A model generated the notes under the pieces. It saw only the letters and a list, made by a program, of their open reading frames with translations. It ran no database searches and was not told the origin of the DNA. The position numbers were made by a program, and so were the translations under genes. Below, in pieces: positions 17,342-26,190 of a stretch of 49,452 nt of DNA. The stretch comes from an uncultured Ruminiclostridium sp. (lineage in GTDB: Bacteria > Bacillota > Clostridia > Oscillospirales > Ruminococcaceae), in NCBI GenBank assembly GCA_947627695.1, contig CANQXF010000017.1:1-49452 (forward strand), written 5' to 3'. Position 1 is the first letter of the stretch, and the number at the start of each line of letters is the position of its first letter.

Positions 17342-17863
17342 ATGAACACAGACGGCGAAGGCAACAAGAGGGAAAAAACAATAAAGACCGTAATAATGAT
17401 CCTGCTTATGATAATGGTATTTATTCTCGGCGGGCTGGCAGGTCATTTTTTAGTTTCAAGGCGTGAAAATGGCTTTATCGGCGGGGTGGAATTTAACGTT
17501 GAAACCGCCCAAAGCGGCGGCGGGGAAAGCGAAAAGTCTCATCAGGGAGTTACAATTCCGGGCGTGGCGGCGCTTATTATTCCCGCCGATGAAACCGAAG
17601 TAACGGTGAACTTTTTCAATCCCGAAGAAAACGACGGTCTTTACTATCTGACCTTTGAGCTTAAAGTGGAGATAGATGGCAGTTATCGCTCCCTGTATAC
17701 CTCCGCCCTGGTTGAGGCGGGAAAAAGGATAGAGAAGATCACTCTTTCTGCTCCGCTGGAAAAGGGCGAGTACAACGCCGTTATCCATATCCAGCCTTAT
17801 CGTACGGACGGGCTGACTCCCACCAACAATGCCGACATTATAGCGCGTCTGACGGCTGAATAG
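17342..17863 (+). CDS. Membrane-anchored extracytoplasmic protein
   Basis: A 173-residue protein with one membrane segment (about residues 15-38, 'VIMILLMIMVFILGGLAGHF') and an outside domain of about 130 residues with beta-sandwich character ('TVNFFNPEENDGLYYLTFEL'). The phrase 'TIPGVAALIIPADETEVTV' suggests an Ig-like fold. The next gene starts 23 bases downstream and encodes a secreted beta protein, so the two may form a surface complex. No named family recognised. Confidence 0.7.
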   Translation: MNTDGEGNKREKTIKTVIMILLMIMVFILGGLAGHFLVSRRENGFIGGVEFNVETAQSGGGESEKSHQGVTIPGVAALIIPADETEVTVNFFNPEENDGLYYLTFELKVEIDGSYRSLYTSALVEAGKRIEKITLSAPLEKGEYNAVIHIQPYRTDGLTPTNNADIIARLTAE

Positions 17864-17886
17864 GATCTTGCAGATGGGGGATAACA

Positions 17887-18378
17887 ATGTTTAAAAAATT
17901 TCTGCTTGCTGTTCTTGCATTATCGTTGACGCTTATCTCGCCCCAAGGCGTAAAAGCGGAGGAAATAACAGGCGGAGATACTGAAAGCAGCGGCTCTATA
18001 AGCGTAAGCTATAACGCGGACGTCAACTACAAGGTGACGATCCCCGCAAGCGTGACCTTTACCGACAGCGAAAAAACCGTGGCAAGAGCGCTTATGGCAA
18101 GCGACGTCCTGCTTAACAAGGGCAGTAAGCTGGGTATTTCGGTAAGCAGTCTCAACGGCTTTAAAATGGTGAACGACAGCGGATATATAGAGTACGGAAT
18201 GAAGGTGAACGGGCATGATATCAATACACAGGAGGATATTGTGATACTAACCGTGCTGGCGGGGGAAACCTCGGGCTGGGCGACCCTTGACTTTGAGACA
18301 GCGCTGTCGGGGGAACACGCCGAGTATGCGGGCAATTATTCGGATACTCTGACCTTCACCGTTCAGGTGACGGGATAA
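17887..18378 (+). CDS. Secreted beta-rich surface protein
   Basis: A 163-residue protein with a clear signal peptide (about 1-24, ending 'VKAEE'). The mature part reads 'YKVTIPASVTFTDSEKT' and ends 'NYSDTLTFTVQVTG'. This pattern is seen in secreted Firmicute proteins of WxL-like or pilin-like beta-sandwich type, but I cannot name the family. It follows the membrane-anchored gene by 23 bases with GGGGGAT upstream. Two terminators follow. Confidence 0.72.
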   Translation: MFKKFLLAVLALSLTLISPQGVKAEEITGGDTESSGSISVSYNADVNYKVTIPASVTFTDSEKTVARALMASDVLLNKGSKLGISVSSLNGFKMVNDSGYIEYGMKVNGHDINTQEDIVILTVLAGETSGWATLDFETALSGEHAEYAGNYSDTLTFTVQVTG

Positions 18379-18402
18379 AGCTTTTACAAGCTATAAAAAC
18401 AG

Positions 18403-18433
18403 GAGATCCCGTTTTGGCGGGATCTCTTGATTT
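18403..18433 (+). terminator. Intrinsic terminator after the surface protein pair
   Basis: GAGATCCC (18403-18410) pairs with GGGATCTC (18419-18426), then TTGATTTT. Confidence 0.8.
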
Positions 18434-18489
18434 TAAACGCTTCGTTATCGGCAGGACGTAAAGGCTCCCGCGTTTCGGAAACATGCTGA

Positions 18490-18520
18490 AGCGGCTGAAG
18501 ATCTCAGCCGCTTTTCTTTT
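18490..18520 (+). terminator. Second terminator hairpin
   Basis: AGCGGCTGA (18490-18498) pairs with TCAGCCGCT (18504-18512), followed by TTTCTTTT. It is a back-up to the one at 18403. Confidence 0.75.
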
Positions 18521-18569
18521 GCAATTGCTCCTTAAAGCTCGTTAAATCATACTTTTTCTTTTCAGAAAG

Positions 18570-18601
18570 AAACGGCACTGAGATACGTCTCAATGCCGTT
18601 T
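18570..18601 (-). terminator. Hairpin terminator of the second GGDEF gene
   Basis: A 14-bp stem (18570-18583 with 18588-18601, one G-U on the minus-strand RNA) lies 6 bases after the stop codon of the minus-strand GGDEF gene. The T tract is poor. Confidence 0.6.
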
Positions 18602-18607
18602 ATAGTA

Positions 18608-20254
18608 TCAACCCACAGCTTTCATTTTCTTTTTGCAGTCATACATTCTCTGATCGGCAAGGCGCTCCGCTTCCGTCAACGCATCAGGCGGATCGTACGG
18701 GGCGTATCCGTATGCGATTTGTAACGGGACGGAAGGGTTTTCCTTTTCGTTATATTCGTCCACCATTTTCTGCATTTCTGCAAGCGCCTGTTTTGTTTCA
18801 GCCTCGCCGCCCCGTTCGGCAACTACGATAAATTCATCGCCGCCCGTACGATAACAAGTGCCGATCTGCGCAAAGCTGTCCCGCAAAACGTGCGCCGCCG
18901 CGATGATATGGCGGTCGCCCGCCGCATGGCCGTAGGCGTCGTTGACCTTTTTCAGCAGATTGACGTCAAACTGTACTATCATAGCGGGAATTGCGTTACT
19001 GCGTATTTCGTTCTCCTTTTCGCTGAATGCTATGCGGTTTTTCAGCTCAGTCAGGCAATCCGTATACGCCATTTTCTCCATAAGCTGCGCCCTGTCATGC
19101 TCCATAGTAAGACGGTTGCGCTCACGAATGAGATAAATTCCCACCACAAGCAAAAACAGCAATACACCAACTCTGGTAAAGGCGCTTGTTCCCAGCATAC
19201 CGTTTTTGTTCTCGATATATCGGATAAGGTCTATCATCACGCCGATAACGGCGGCGCCCATTCCGAAGATCAGCGTTCTGGCAAACTGCCTGTTGATACT
19301 TTTCTTTCGGACTGCGCGGATTATCAGATAAACCGTCATCAACACGGCGACCACGATTATTGCTTGAGAAAGCGGCAGTAAATAATAAATATCGCAAATG
19401 CCTGAAGCGTTCAGCACAAGGGTCAGCAAAAAATTAGCTGTTATCAGGCATTGGAGAATTTTCAGAAGCACGGTATTTTTGTGATTTGTTGCGCTTGCGG
19501 TAAAGGAAACGGGCAGATAGGCAATGAAGATAAGGCACATATAGTTCAGAAATTTGATAAGTGCGGGGAACTGTGTCAAAACCTGCAGGAGATAAGTCTC
19601 GTTTATCGACCAAAGCCCCACAAGAATCGCAAATGTGCCGAGGGCGAAAAAGTTCAGATTATCGCCGCTTTTGAGGTTTCTTGCGGTGATACCGATAAAC
19701 AGCATTATCAGCCCGAACATAAACATTATAAGGCAGACGGAAAAGTCGGGCAGCGCCTTTTTATACATATCCCCCATATACAGCCCCGCGTCTTCCACAG
19801 CCGCGTCCTTGAGGGCGGCAGGAGTATCCTGGAAAAGCGGACGTACGGAAAGGGTCAGCTCCTTTGTCCCCTGTGGCAGCGGTATCATGTGCAGGTCCAT
19901 ACCGTAGGATTTTCCCAGAAATGTCGGCTGCTCGGGCGCATAAGTGTATATCACCGTGCCGTCAGCGGACACTGTGAAAAAAGTATCGACACTTTTCAGA
20001 CATAATCTCTGATCCTTTACGTCAATATCCGAAATCCCGCGGGTCAGCACCAGATCGCCTTTCGGCAAATTATCCAGCGAGCAGACCGTGCCGTCGTCAG
20101 TCTGCCACTGTGTCATAAGATCCGTTACCGTTTCGGAATAATGCTTTTTCGGCGCGTCGAAACAGAGTACAGCCGCCGCCATAAGCAACGCGATCACAAA
20201 CAAAGCGATCACGTCGGGCAGGAGCCGGAAAATACGTTTTTTTTGTTTGTCCAT
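18608..20254 (-). CDS. 7TM-type membrane diguanylate cyclase
   Basis: A 548-residue GGDEF protein. A first membrane helix (about 13-31) leads to an extracytoplasmic beta domain of about 140 residues. Seven hydrophobic segments follow (about 173-375), as in 7TMR-DISM receptors, and then a C-terminal GGDEF domain with active site 'YRTGGDEFIVV' and upstream 'VQFDVNLLKKVNDAYGHAAGD'. The RxxD I-site is absent. It is predicted to make c-di-GMP in response to an extracellular ligand. The start follows AAGGTGA. It is the last moderate-GC gene before the AT-rich accessory region. Confidence 0.88.
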   Translation of the reverse strand: MDKQKKRIFRLLPDVIALFVIALLMAAAVLCFDAPKKHYSETVTDLMTQWQTDDGTVCSLDNLPKGDLVLTRGISDIDVKDQRLCLKSVDTFFTVSADGTVIYTYAPEQPTFLGKSYGMDLHMIPLPQGTKELTLSVRPLFQDTPAALKDAAVEDAGLYMGDMYKKALPDFSVCLIMFMFGLIMLFIGITARNLKSGDNLNFFALGTFAILVGLWSINETYLLQVLTQFPALIKFLNYMCLIFIAYLPVSFTASATNHKNTVLLKILQCLITANFLLTLVLNASGICDIYYLLPLSQAIIVVAVLMTVYLIIRAVRKKSINRQFARTLIFGMGAAVIGVMIDLIRYIENKNGMLGTSAFTRVGVLLFLLVVGIYLIRERNRLTMEHDRAQLMEKMAYTDCLTELKNRIAFSEKENEIRSNAIPAMIVQFDVNLLKKVNDAYGHAAGDRHIIAAAHVLRDSFAQIGTCYRTGGDEFIVVAERGGEAETKQALAEMQKMVDEYNEKENPSVPLQIAYGYAPYDPPDALTEAERLADQRMYDCKKKMKAVG

Positions 20255-20775
20255 ATATTCACCTTGATCCAGGATTTAAGAGTGTTTATCATAGTCGCCG
20301 CCTGCTTTCGGAACAGCAAGCTGCAAAAAATAACTTTTTATATATTTATTTATAGCACAAAATTCACGATAAGTCAAACGGCGGACTGCCTTTTTCCACG
20401 TTTTAGCTGAGGGGTACTTAAACGACGTTGGGCTTTGAAAAACAATAAGGGTTCTGCTCGGCATGAAAGAAGGGTGATGAACATAAAAAACACGCTCCCG
20501 TGTTCCGGGAGCGTGTCGGGTCCTGCGTCACGACGATGTGATGTTGTGACTAAAAATATTTTGCGATTCAGCGTATACCCTTTTTTAAGTTCCGGATATA
20601 ATTTAAGTTTTATAGGTAATTCTTCGCTTTCACATGATTCGTCTGCCGGATTTGCCTTAGTTATTTTTAGGATTTCATTATTTATATATCGTGATCCCCA
20701 TATTATGTAATTGATCCATATCCTGATATGAGGAGCCAAAAGCCGCACTAAAAAAGAGATCATTAAAGAAACGAC
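20255..20775. other. Intergenic stretch at the core/accessory boundary
   Basis: No credible gene. It holds the short structured repeat at 20473-20565; otherwise AT-rich sequence. Small frames here overlap the palindrome and lack ribosome-binding sites. Base composition changes around this stretch. Confidence 0.5.
20473..20565 (-). repeat. Short copy of the GGTGATGAACATAAAA repeat, acting as terminator
   Basis: The left end GGTGATGAACATAAAAAA is followed by a 10-bp hairpin (20490-20499 with 20507-20516, ACACGCTCCC/GGGAGCGTGT). Then comes a degenerate right end 'GTGATGTTGTGACTAAAAAT'. Read on the minus strand the hairpin is followed by six Ts, so it can terminate the ABC operon that ends at 20776. 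The same head and hairpin occur at 45321-45365 with a C-to-T change that leaves a G-U pair. Confidence 0.75.
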
Positions 20776-22929
20776 TTACATCAACGTAAGCGCCATCACA
20801 CATGGCACAACAAAAATTGCAAGCAACAAAATCATACATGCATTGGCGGATTTCATTCTATGCGATATCCACAACATTATTGTCATGGCGATAAAAGCCG
20901 CTGTGAGCAAGACGGCATATTGCAGTATCATATATTCCAAAACAGTAATATCTAAAGAAATATTTCGTAATGCATATATGCTTTTTACACCTGAATTTAT
21001 GCCGTCTGTACCATAGCTTTGCAAAATCTTTATCAATATCGGCATATGCGAAATAACAAACATTGCAGTTGTTGTAATTCCGTATATGAGTACGCGCACT
21101 AAAACGTCCTGTTTTTTCCCTTTTGGGGTAGAATTTATAAGCATGGTCGTTTTGCTGTCGCAGGAAAATGAGGGCGCCGATATAATACACATAAAAATAA
21201 GCAGAAAAATAAACTGCCGCAATATTGTTTTTATGCTGAAAAGCAAATTGTAACCTGTATCATAAACTATTTCCGCAGAATTTTCCTTTGCATATGTATA
21301 TCGCTCCCGAAAAACTTCAAAGCCGTTGCGCGGACGAAGAGCAATTTCAGATGCAATTTCGCTTTCCTGTGACAACTGTTCAAACCTCAACGATTCTGTT
21401 GTTACAAATTCGCTGATTTCCGCCGTTATCTTTCCGCCGTGCCCGCTGACATATTGCCGAAAATATCCGTCCGTCTCATCATGCTCAATATAAAAATTCG
21501 CATACATAGTACGGCACAAAATCACCATAATTACTAAAACCAAAGCGCCCTTATTTGTAAAAAATATTTTGTACGCTTCGTGATAAAATAAAGAAACGGA
21601 AATACGTCTGTCAAAAGGATTTATACGGGATAAGACGGTTGATAATCTGAACGTTGAATAAGCAGTGTTTTTTTGCCTTGAAAATATAATGACTGTGGCG
21701 CATATCAAACACGCAGTCAATGTCAGAGCCAGAGCTATTGATACCGCTTCAAGGCTCAACGCTTGCTCAAATATATTGATGTTTCGGTAAGACCCTAATA
21801 TATCGTTTGTTTGGGTCAAAGAAACTATGTTTATATATTTCAGAGGAGCGAATACCGAAAGGCGGTCTATGAAAAAATACAAAATCGATTCGATCACAAT
21901 AATCCCGCCAACAACGGTGTAAACTGCTATATTATTTTTGGCGATGGTTCCTACAAAGAAAGTAATCATTGAAATAATAAAATAGGAAAATGATTTTACC
22001 GCCGGATAAATAAGCAGATACTGCCACAGGCTTATATCAAATATGCATCCTATAAACCCTTGCACCGACTGTATGGGTATATTCAAATCACAAAAGCCAA
22101 AACGAACGCCTCCGACAATAAGATCACTTGTTATAAATAATACTGCGGATCCCGTGCAGAAAATGAAGAGGGCAATAATTTTTACAAGCATCAGCTTTGT
22201 GCGCCCTTTTTTCAGTGTTCTGAGCAGCGAAAAGGCGCCGTTTTCACGTTCGTCGCAAATTAAGACGAGTGCGGCGTATAGTGCGACTAAAACAGAGCAG
22301 ATATCCATCAGAGGAGCATTTAATGCAAACACAATATTTTCGGTTATACAAAAGGGCAATTCCTGTTTTTTTACGTTTGCATAGACTGCGGCTGTTTTTT
22401 CTATATTTCTTCTTCCGAAAGTATTTGTGTTCCCAAAAACAGCAGAAGCGCTCATTCGGTCAGCTTGCTTCTGTATCTCGTCTAAGTAATCATTGTAACC
22501 GTAAACAGTGTTCATCTGCTCCAGAATATTTGCCAGAAATCGCTGCTCAGTATCACTGTTTTCGGTATAGGGTGCTGTGGCTGCGCCTGCGGAGTAGTAT
22601 GATATGTACTTCTGTGCCCTATCCTCCTGAAGAATTGGAAAAACCGAAAAAAGTAAGTCCTCCGAAAAGTTTTTTGCAGATGATAAGGCGGAATACACCT
22701 CCTGCTCATATACCTTTTCTTCCACGAAAGAAATGCGTTCCTGCACAGCTATATCCGAGAGGTCGGACTGCATACGGCTGTAAGCGCTGTCGGGAATGCC
22801 GTAATTTTCATCACCGAAATCGCTTCCCGTAAATATAAGAGACAGCACATTTGTCAATAAAAGAATGATAATCAAAATCCAAAGAGTCTTCTTTGAAAAC
22901 AATTTAAAAAGCTCATTTTTAAGTATCAT
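20776..22929 (-). CDS. ABC-2 type transporter permease
   Basis: A 717-residue membrane protein. After a short cytoplasmic start ('MILKNELFKLFSKKTLWILI') it alternates large extracytoplasmic segments with groups of hydrophobic helices. A second similar half begins near 'SLFYHEAYKIFFTNKGALVLV', which suggests a duplicated permease. The start was placed at 22929, where ATG overlaps the ATPase stop by 11 bases and GGGGAT lies upstream; a longer frame would run through the ATPase gene. It forms a transporter with the 22919-23662 ATPase. Substrate unknown; peptide or lipid export is typical for this arrangement. Confidence 0.82.
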   Translation of the reverse strand: MILKNELFKLFSKKTLWILIIILLLTNVLSLIFTGSDFGDENYGIPDSAYSRMQSDLSDIAVQERISFVEEKVYEQEVYSALSSAKNFSEDLLFSVFPILQEDRAQKYISYYSAGAATAPYTENSDTEQRFLANILEQMNTVYGYNDYLDEIQKQADRMSASAVFGNTNTFGRRNIEKTAAVYANVKKQELPFCITENIVFALNAPLMDICSVLVALYAALVLICDERENGAFSLLRTLKKGRTKLMLVKIIALFIFCTGSAVLFITSDLIVGGVRFGFCDLNIPIQSVQGFIGCIFDISLWQYLLIYPAVKSFSYFIISMITFFVGTIAKNNIAVYTVVGGIIVIESILYFFIDRLSVFAPLKYINIVSLTQTNDILGSYRNINIFEQALSLEAVSIALALTLTACLICATVIIFSRQKNTAYSTFRLSTVLSRINPFDRRISVSLFYHEAYKIFFTNKGALVLVIMVILCRTMYANFYIEHDETDGYFRQYVSGHGGKITAEISEFVTTESLRFEQLSQESEIASEIALRPRNGFEVFRERYTYAKENSAEIVYDTGYNLLFSIKTILRQFIFLLIFMCIISAPSFSCDSKTTMLINSTPKGKKQDVLVRVLIYGITTTAMFVISHMPILIKILQSYGTDGINSGVKSIYALRNISLDITVLEYMILQYAVLLTAAFIAMTIMLWISHRMKSANACMILLLAIFVVPCVMALTLM

Positions 22930-23662
22930 GTTCTTTATCCCCAAAGTGCTGCATATAAACATTTTCCAGATTTTTTCCGCAATGATCGGGAAGCCTTGCA
23001 ATAAGGCTTCCCGTTGTTCCATCAGCATTTATTTCGCCGTCCTTAAGAATAATTATGCGGTCGGCTATGCTCTCAACATCAGAAACAATGTGGGTGGAAA
23101 CTATTACGATCGCCTTTTCACGAAGATTCTCTATAAGGCGGCGGATTATAACACGCTGTTTCGGGTCAACTCCGGCAGTGGGCTCATCAAGAAGTATCAG
23201 TTTTGGGTCGCCCAGAAGTGCCTGCGCTATTAAAAGGCGCTGTTTCATACCGCCGGAAAAACCGCCGATATGTTTCCCGCTATATTCAGACAGCTCCACC
23301 TTTTCCAAAGCCCGAGGAATTTCTGTTTTTGCTTTTGATTTTGAAAGTCCTTTAAGCGCAGCAATATAAGAGAGGAATCTTACAGCGGTGAAAGTGTCGT
23401 ACAAAGACTGCTGCTGCGGCATAAATCCTAATTCTGCACGGTATTTGCTGCCCAGAGCATGTATGTTCTCTCCGTTCCATTTTATTTCACTGCCGCTGTC
23501 AGCCGTTATGTTGTCGGAAATTATGTTAAGAAGTGTGGATTTTCCTGCGCCGTTCGGTCCGAGAAGACCGTAAATGCCGTTTTGAAATTCGTAGGTGAAG
23601 TTTTTAAGCGCGTGCTTTTGCTTATAATGTTTATTGACGTTGGTGAGTGTGAGAATTTGCAT
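22919..23662 (-). CDS. ABC transporter ATP-binding protein
   Basis: A 247-residue ATPase with Walker A 'GLLGPNGAGKSTLL', Q-loop 'GFMPQQQSLYD', signature 'GFSGGMKQRLLIAQ', Walker B 'KLILLDEPTAGVDP' and switch 'STHIVSD'. This is the CcmA/DrrA-type subclass paired with ABC-2 permeases. Start set at 23662 because AAAGGAGAATAAG directly precedes it; a longer frame lacks a site. It overlaps the permease start. It belongs to the operon led by two lipoproteins and controlled from the LytTR-type promoter at 26084-26149. Confidence 0.9.
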   Translation of the reverse strand: MQILTLTNVNKHYKQKHALKNFTYEFQNGIYGLLGPNGAGKSTLLNIISDNITADSGSEIKWNGENIHALGSKYRAELGFMPQQQSLYDTFTAVRFLSYIAALKGLSKSKAKTEIPRALEKVELSEYSGKHIGGFSGGMKQRLLIAQALLGDPKLILLDEPTAGVDPKQRVIIRRLIENLREKAIVIVSTHIVSDVESIADRIIILKDGEINADGTTGSLIARLPDHCGKNLENVYMQHFGDKEHDT

Positions 23663-23813
23663 CTTATTCTCCTTTTGCCAAGATATACGAAAAATATTGT
23701 GGTTGCAATTCATTAATTATATTATGCAGTCAATTTTCTTCTATAAGTTTTTTTATTCTTCAAGCAGTATAAGACAACAGATCATTTTTTCATTATATTG
23801 ATTAGCATTGGCA

Positions 23814-25010
23814 TTATATTACGCTGTTATCGTTCTCTTCCGCGGCCTTCCATTTCTCACATACTTCGTTGTATCTGTTGTTGTCTATTTCAGAAAATAA
23901 CATATCCTCTTTTTTTAACGTATATGCTTCTTCATTTTCTGTCACAAAAACATATCCGTTCTCCCTAACAGCGGCAAGCGTGTTGTTTTGCAGTTCCGCA
24001 TATTCCGCTTCATACAGCTTTTCTGCCAAAAGATCATATTTGAATATACTGAAAGCATTTCCATAAACAGTAAAATATACCACATTATTCGTTTCAAAAA
24101 GAGGATATATCGGCGTCGTATCCGTTTGTATCTCTGACGTGAGTTTGCAAGTTTTCTTCGGCGTCACAAAGCTTGTTGCTCCTTTATCATAAGTTATCAT
24201 ACAATCGTTCGATATGATAAACATAAAATTTTCATAATCGCCGTTGTCAATAATTTCGTGATTTGACAAACCATATTTAAAGTATTTATCAATGGACGGC
24301 TGATATAAAAAATCGGTGTTTTTGTCATTGTCAAAATTATCTGACCAGTACGTTCTGAAATACAGCTCATTATCAAAGACGCCCCAAAGCTCTGCGTCTG
24401 CGAAATAACCGTCAGCAAGACATTCTGACCGATACGTTATCTCCGCAGTATCAAGAGATATTTCTATTAAATAAATACGTCCCATTGCAGGGCTCTCCCA
24501 CAACGATTCGCCGTCATTGTAATACCCTTCCTTGCAAACAAGAAACAGCTTATTTCCATAGGCATAAGAATGGGTAGCTTCATAATCTATCCTCAGAACG
24601 TCAAAGCGTGTTTGGTCATACAAATCCGCAGCAGTTACAGTAGTATAACATTTAAAGCCATCTGTTTCAGACCAGTTATCCTCAACTGTAATTAAAAAAA
24701 TTTTATTATTACAGGTAAAAGTCCAACCCGGGAAAAAAGAATAGCAGCTTTGACTGTCATGAGAGCATGAAGGATTTGAACACAGCGGTATATCAACGTC
24801 ACCGGCATAATCATAATACCAGAGAAAGGCGCCGTCCTTTTTATGAAGCAGCCCGGACGTACAGTCGGTACGATAAATATAACGATAGCCCGACGATGGC
24901 GTAAGTATCAAATCAGATGGACCTTCAACGTTATTATTTACGCTGTCGCTGCTGCACGAAGTTAAAGCGCAAATTAAAAGACTAATAATTAAGACAAATA
25001 TTTTTTTCAT
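23814..25010 (-). CDS. Predicted lipoprotein with CxxxxC-H motif
   Basis: A 398-residue lipoprotein: signal 'MKKIFVLIISLLICAL', lipobox 'LTSC'. A Cys/His cluster 'PLCSNPSCSHDSQSCYS' near residue 85 resembles motifs I recall in many clostridial propeller-like lipoproteins, perhaps metal-binding or disulfide-bonded. Repeated beta-strand/aromatic text suggests a beta-propeller. It lies between a small lipoprotein and the ABC transporter on the same strand, so it may capture or sense the transported ligand. No clear Shine-Dalgarno is visible; an in-frame TTG lies at 25022. Confidence 0.72.
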   Translation of the reverse strand: MKKIFVLIISLLICALTSCSSDSVNNNVEGPSDLILTPSSGYRYIYRTDCTSGLLHKKDGAFLWYYDYAGDVDIPLCSNPSCSHDSQSCYSFFPGWTFTCNNKIFLITVEDNWSETDGFKCYTTVTAADLYDQTRFDVLRIDYEATHSYAYGNKLFLVCKEGYYNDGESLWESPAMGRIYLIEISLDTAEITYRSECLADGYFADAELWGVFDNELYFRTYWSDNFDNDKNTDFLYQPSIDKYFKYGLSNHEIIDNGDYENFMFIISNDCMITYDKGATSFVTPKKTCKLTSEIQTDTTPIYPLFETNNVVYFTVYGNAFSIFKYDLLAEKLYEAEYAELQNNTLAAVRENGYVFVTENEEAYTLKKEDMLFSEIDNNRYNEVCEKWKAAEENDNSVI

Positions 25011-25050
25011 TTTAATTACCAATTACAAATATAATCAAACAAAATCGATC

Positions 25051-25081
25051 AGGGGAAATCCATTATGCGGCTTTCCCCTGA
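25051..25081 (-). terminator. Hairpin in the lipoprotein intergenic space
   Basis: ATCAGGGGAAA-type arms (about 25050-25060 with 25072-25082) form an 11-bp stem on either strand. The T tract is weak. It could partly terminate the 25293 lipoprotein transcript or protect its 3' end. The rest of 25011-25292 shows no gene. Confidence 0.5.
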
Positions 25082-25292
25082 TTATAAGGCATTTATCAGA
25101 AATATTAAACGGTTCGTCATGCCGCAGGAAAACGTTACTGATGGACAAAAACTGAAAAATTAGTTCATTGACCGTAAATTGTTGTACCTATACCCTTTGT
25201 AGAGCTATACACTGCATAGTGATTTTTTAAATAGCTTGTGCAAACAGCTTTACGTCATTTTCCATATCTGCCGTTTTAATATCTTCCCTTAA

Positions 25293-25922
25293 CTACCGCA
25301 AATCCGTGTAAACGACTCTTACAGACTGCACAATATCAGTATCATCATAAAACACCACCGTAAACATTTGGCTGTGTTGTATCTTGAAAAGCGGCTGGTT
25401 TTCATCCTTTACACCGTAAATATACCTGTACAGATGCCTATCCTCATAAGAGTTTGTGCTGTTTGGCTCTCCGTATTTTTCTACCACTTCTTTTTTGGTA
25501 GTAACATTGGGTATTATTCCGCCAATGGAACAGTCACTTGTATCAAGCATAACGTCATAGAGCATGCCGTTCTTTTCATCGCCGTTCTCAAAGTCACTCA
25601 CTCCCGCGTAAAACATCTCTTCTCCGTTATAGAAAAAAGTTGCCCCTCCCGTTCCGTCAACATATGGCGACGGCTCATATTTTTCATATGTCCATTCTTT
25701 TTCGAGGTCGCCAACTCTTTTAGGAAGCTCAAAAGCCACACCTTTGACATAAATGTCTTTTCTGACTTCATCAATGTCAAAGTGCTCATTATGCAGCATT
25801 GCGTCATACTTGTTGCTTTGCGCACAGCCTGTCAGTCCGCATATTATTGTTAAAGCAAGCAAAATGGAAACTACTTTTCTTACCCAAGCAACCTTTGCTC
25901 TTTTTTGTTTTGAACTCCTCAT
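25293..25922 (-). CDS. Small predicted lipoprotein
   Basis: A 209-residue lipoprotein. A basic n-region ('MRSSKQKRAKVAWVRK') precedes a hydrophobic stretch and lipobox 'LTGCAQS'. The segment 'IGGIIPNVTTKKEVVEKYGEP' resembles the helix-turn of SmpA/BLIP-like beta-helix modules (weak). GGAGAGG lies 10 bases upstream of the start. It is the first gene after a promoter with a direct-repeat site of LytTR type. It may be a sensor or immunity-like partner of the ABC transporter; unproven. Confidence 0.72.
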   Translation of the reverse strand: MRSSKQKRAKVAWVRKVVSILLALTIICGLTGCAQSNKYDAMLHNEHFDIDEVRKDIYVKGVAFELPKRVGDLEKEWTYEKYEPSPYVDGTGGATFFYNGEEMFYAGVSDFENGDEKNGMLYDVMLDTSDCSIGGIIPNVTTKKEVVEKYGEPNSTNSYEDRHLYRYIYGVKDENQPLFKIQHSQMFTVVFYDDTDIVQSVRVVYTDLR

Positions 25923-26083
25923 AGAACAATACCTCTCCTGAAAATCAATTAAACTTGGTTGATTATTTTTTGAAACATATTATTTTTAACCTCACCTATA
26001 ACCATCATTATAGCTTCGGTAAAAATACTTATAGGAATGATCTGCACATACTTATGTATAAACAATATAACGACATAATTCAT

Positions 26084-26149
26084 TTTATATAGTGTCAACT
26101 TCGTTGTCAATATAATTGGCACGAAATGTATATGTTAACGGCACGAATA
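26084..26149 (-). promoter_or_regulatory. Promoter with LytTR-type direct-repeat operator
   Basis: On the minus strand TTGACA (26112-26107), 17-base spacer and TAAAAT (26089-26084). Just upstream are two direct repeats TTCGTGCC (26149-26142 and 26127-26120) spaced exactly 22 bases, about two helical turns. LytTR regulators bind paired direct repeats of about 9 bp with such spacing upstream of a promoter. The gene for a LytTR regulator lies about 1 kb upstream. The lipoprotein-ABC operon is therefore its probable target (inference). Confidence 0.65.
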
Positions 26150-26190
26150 GAAAAATGGGTTCAAAGGATGATCCATTGAACCCATTACAG

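Noticed and set aside
22269-22832. 187-codon plus-strand frame opposite the ABC permease
   Set aside because: Antisense to a transporter gene with clear domains; Arg-rich, no ribosome site.
26119-26150. Regulatory peptide gene (agrD) near the two-component system
   Set aside because: No frame with an AgrD-like Cys/charged tail and no AgrB gene were found; the conserved sequence here is a direct-repeat binding site.
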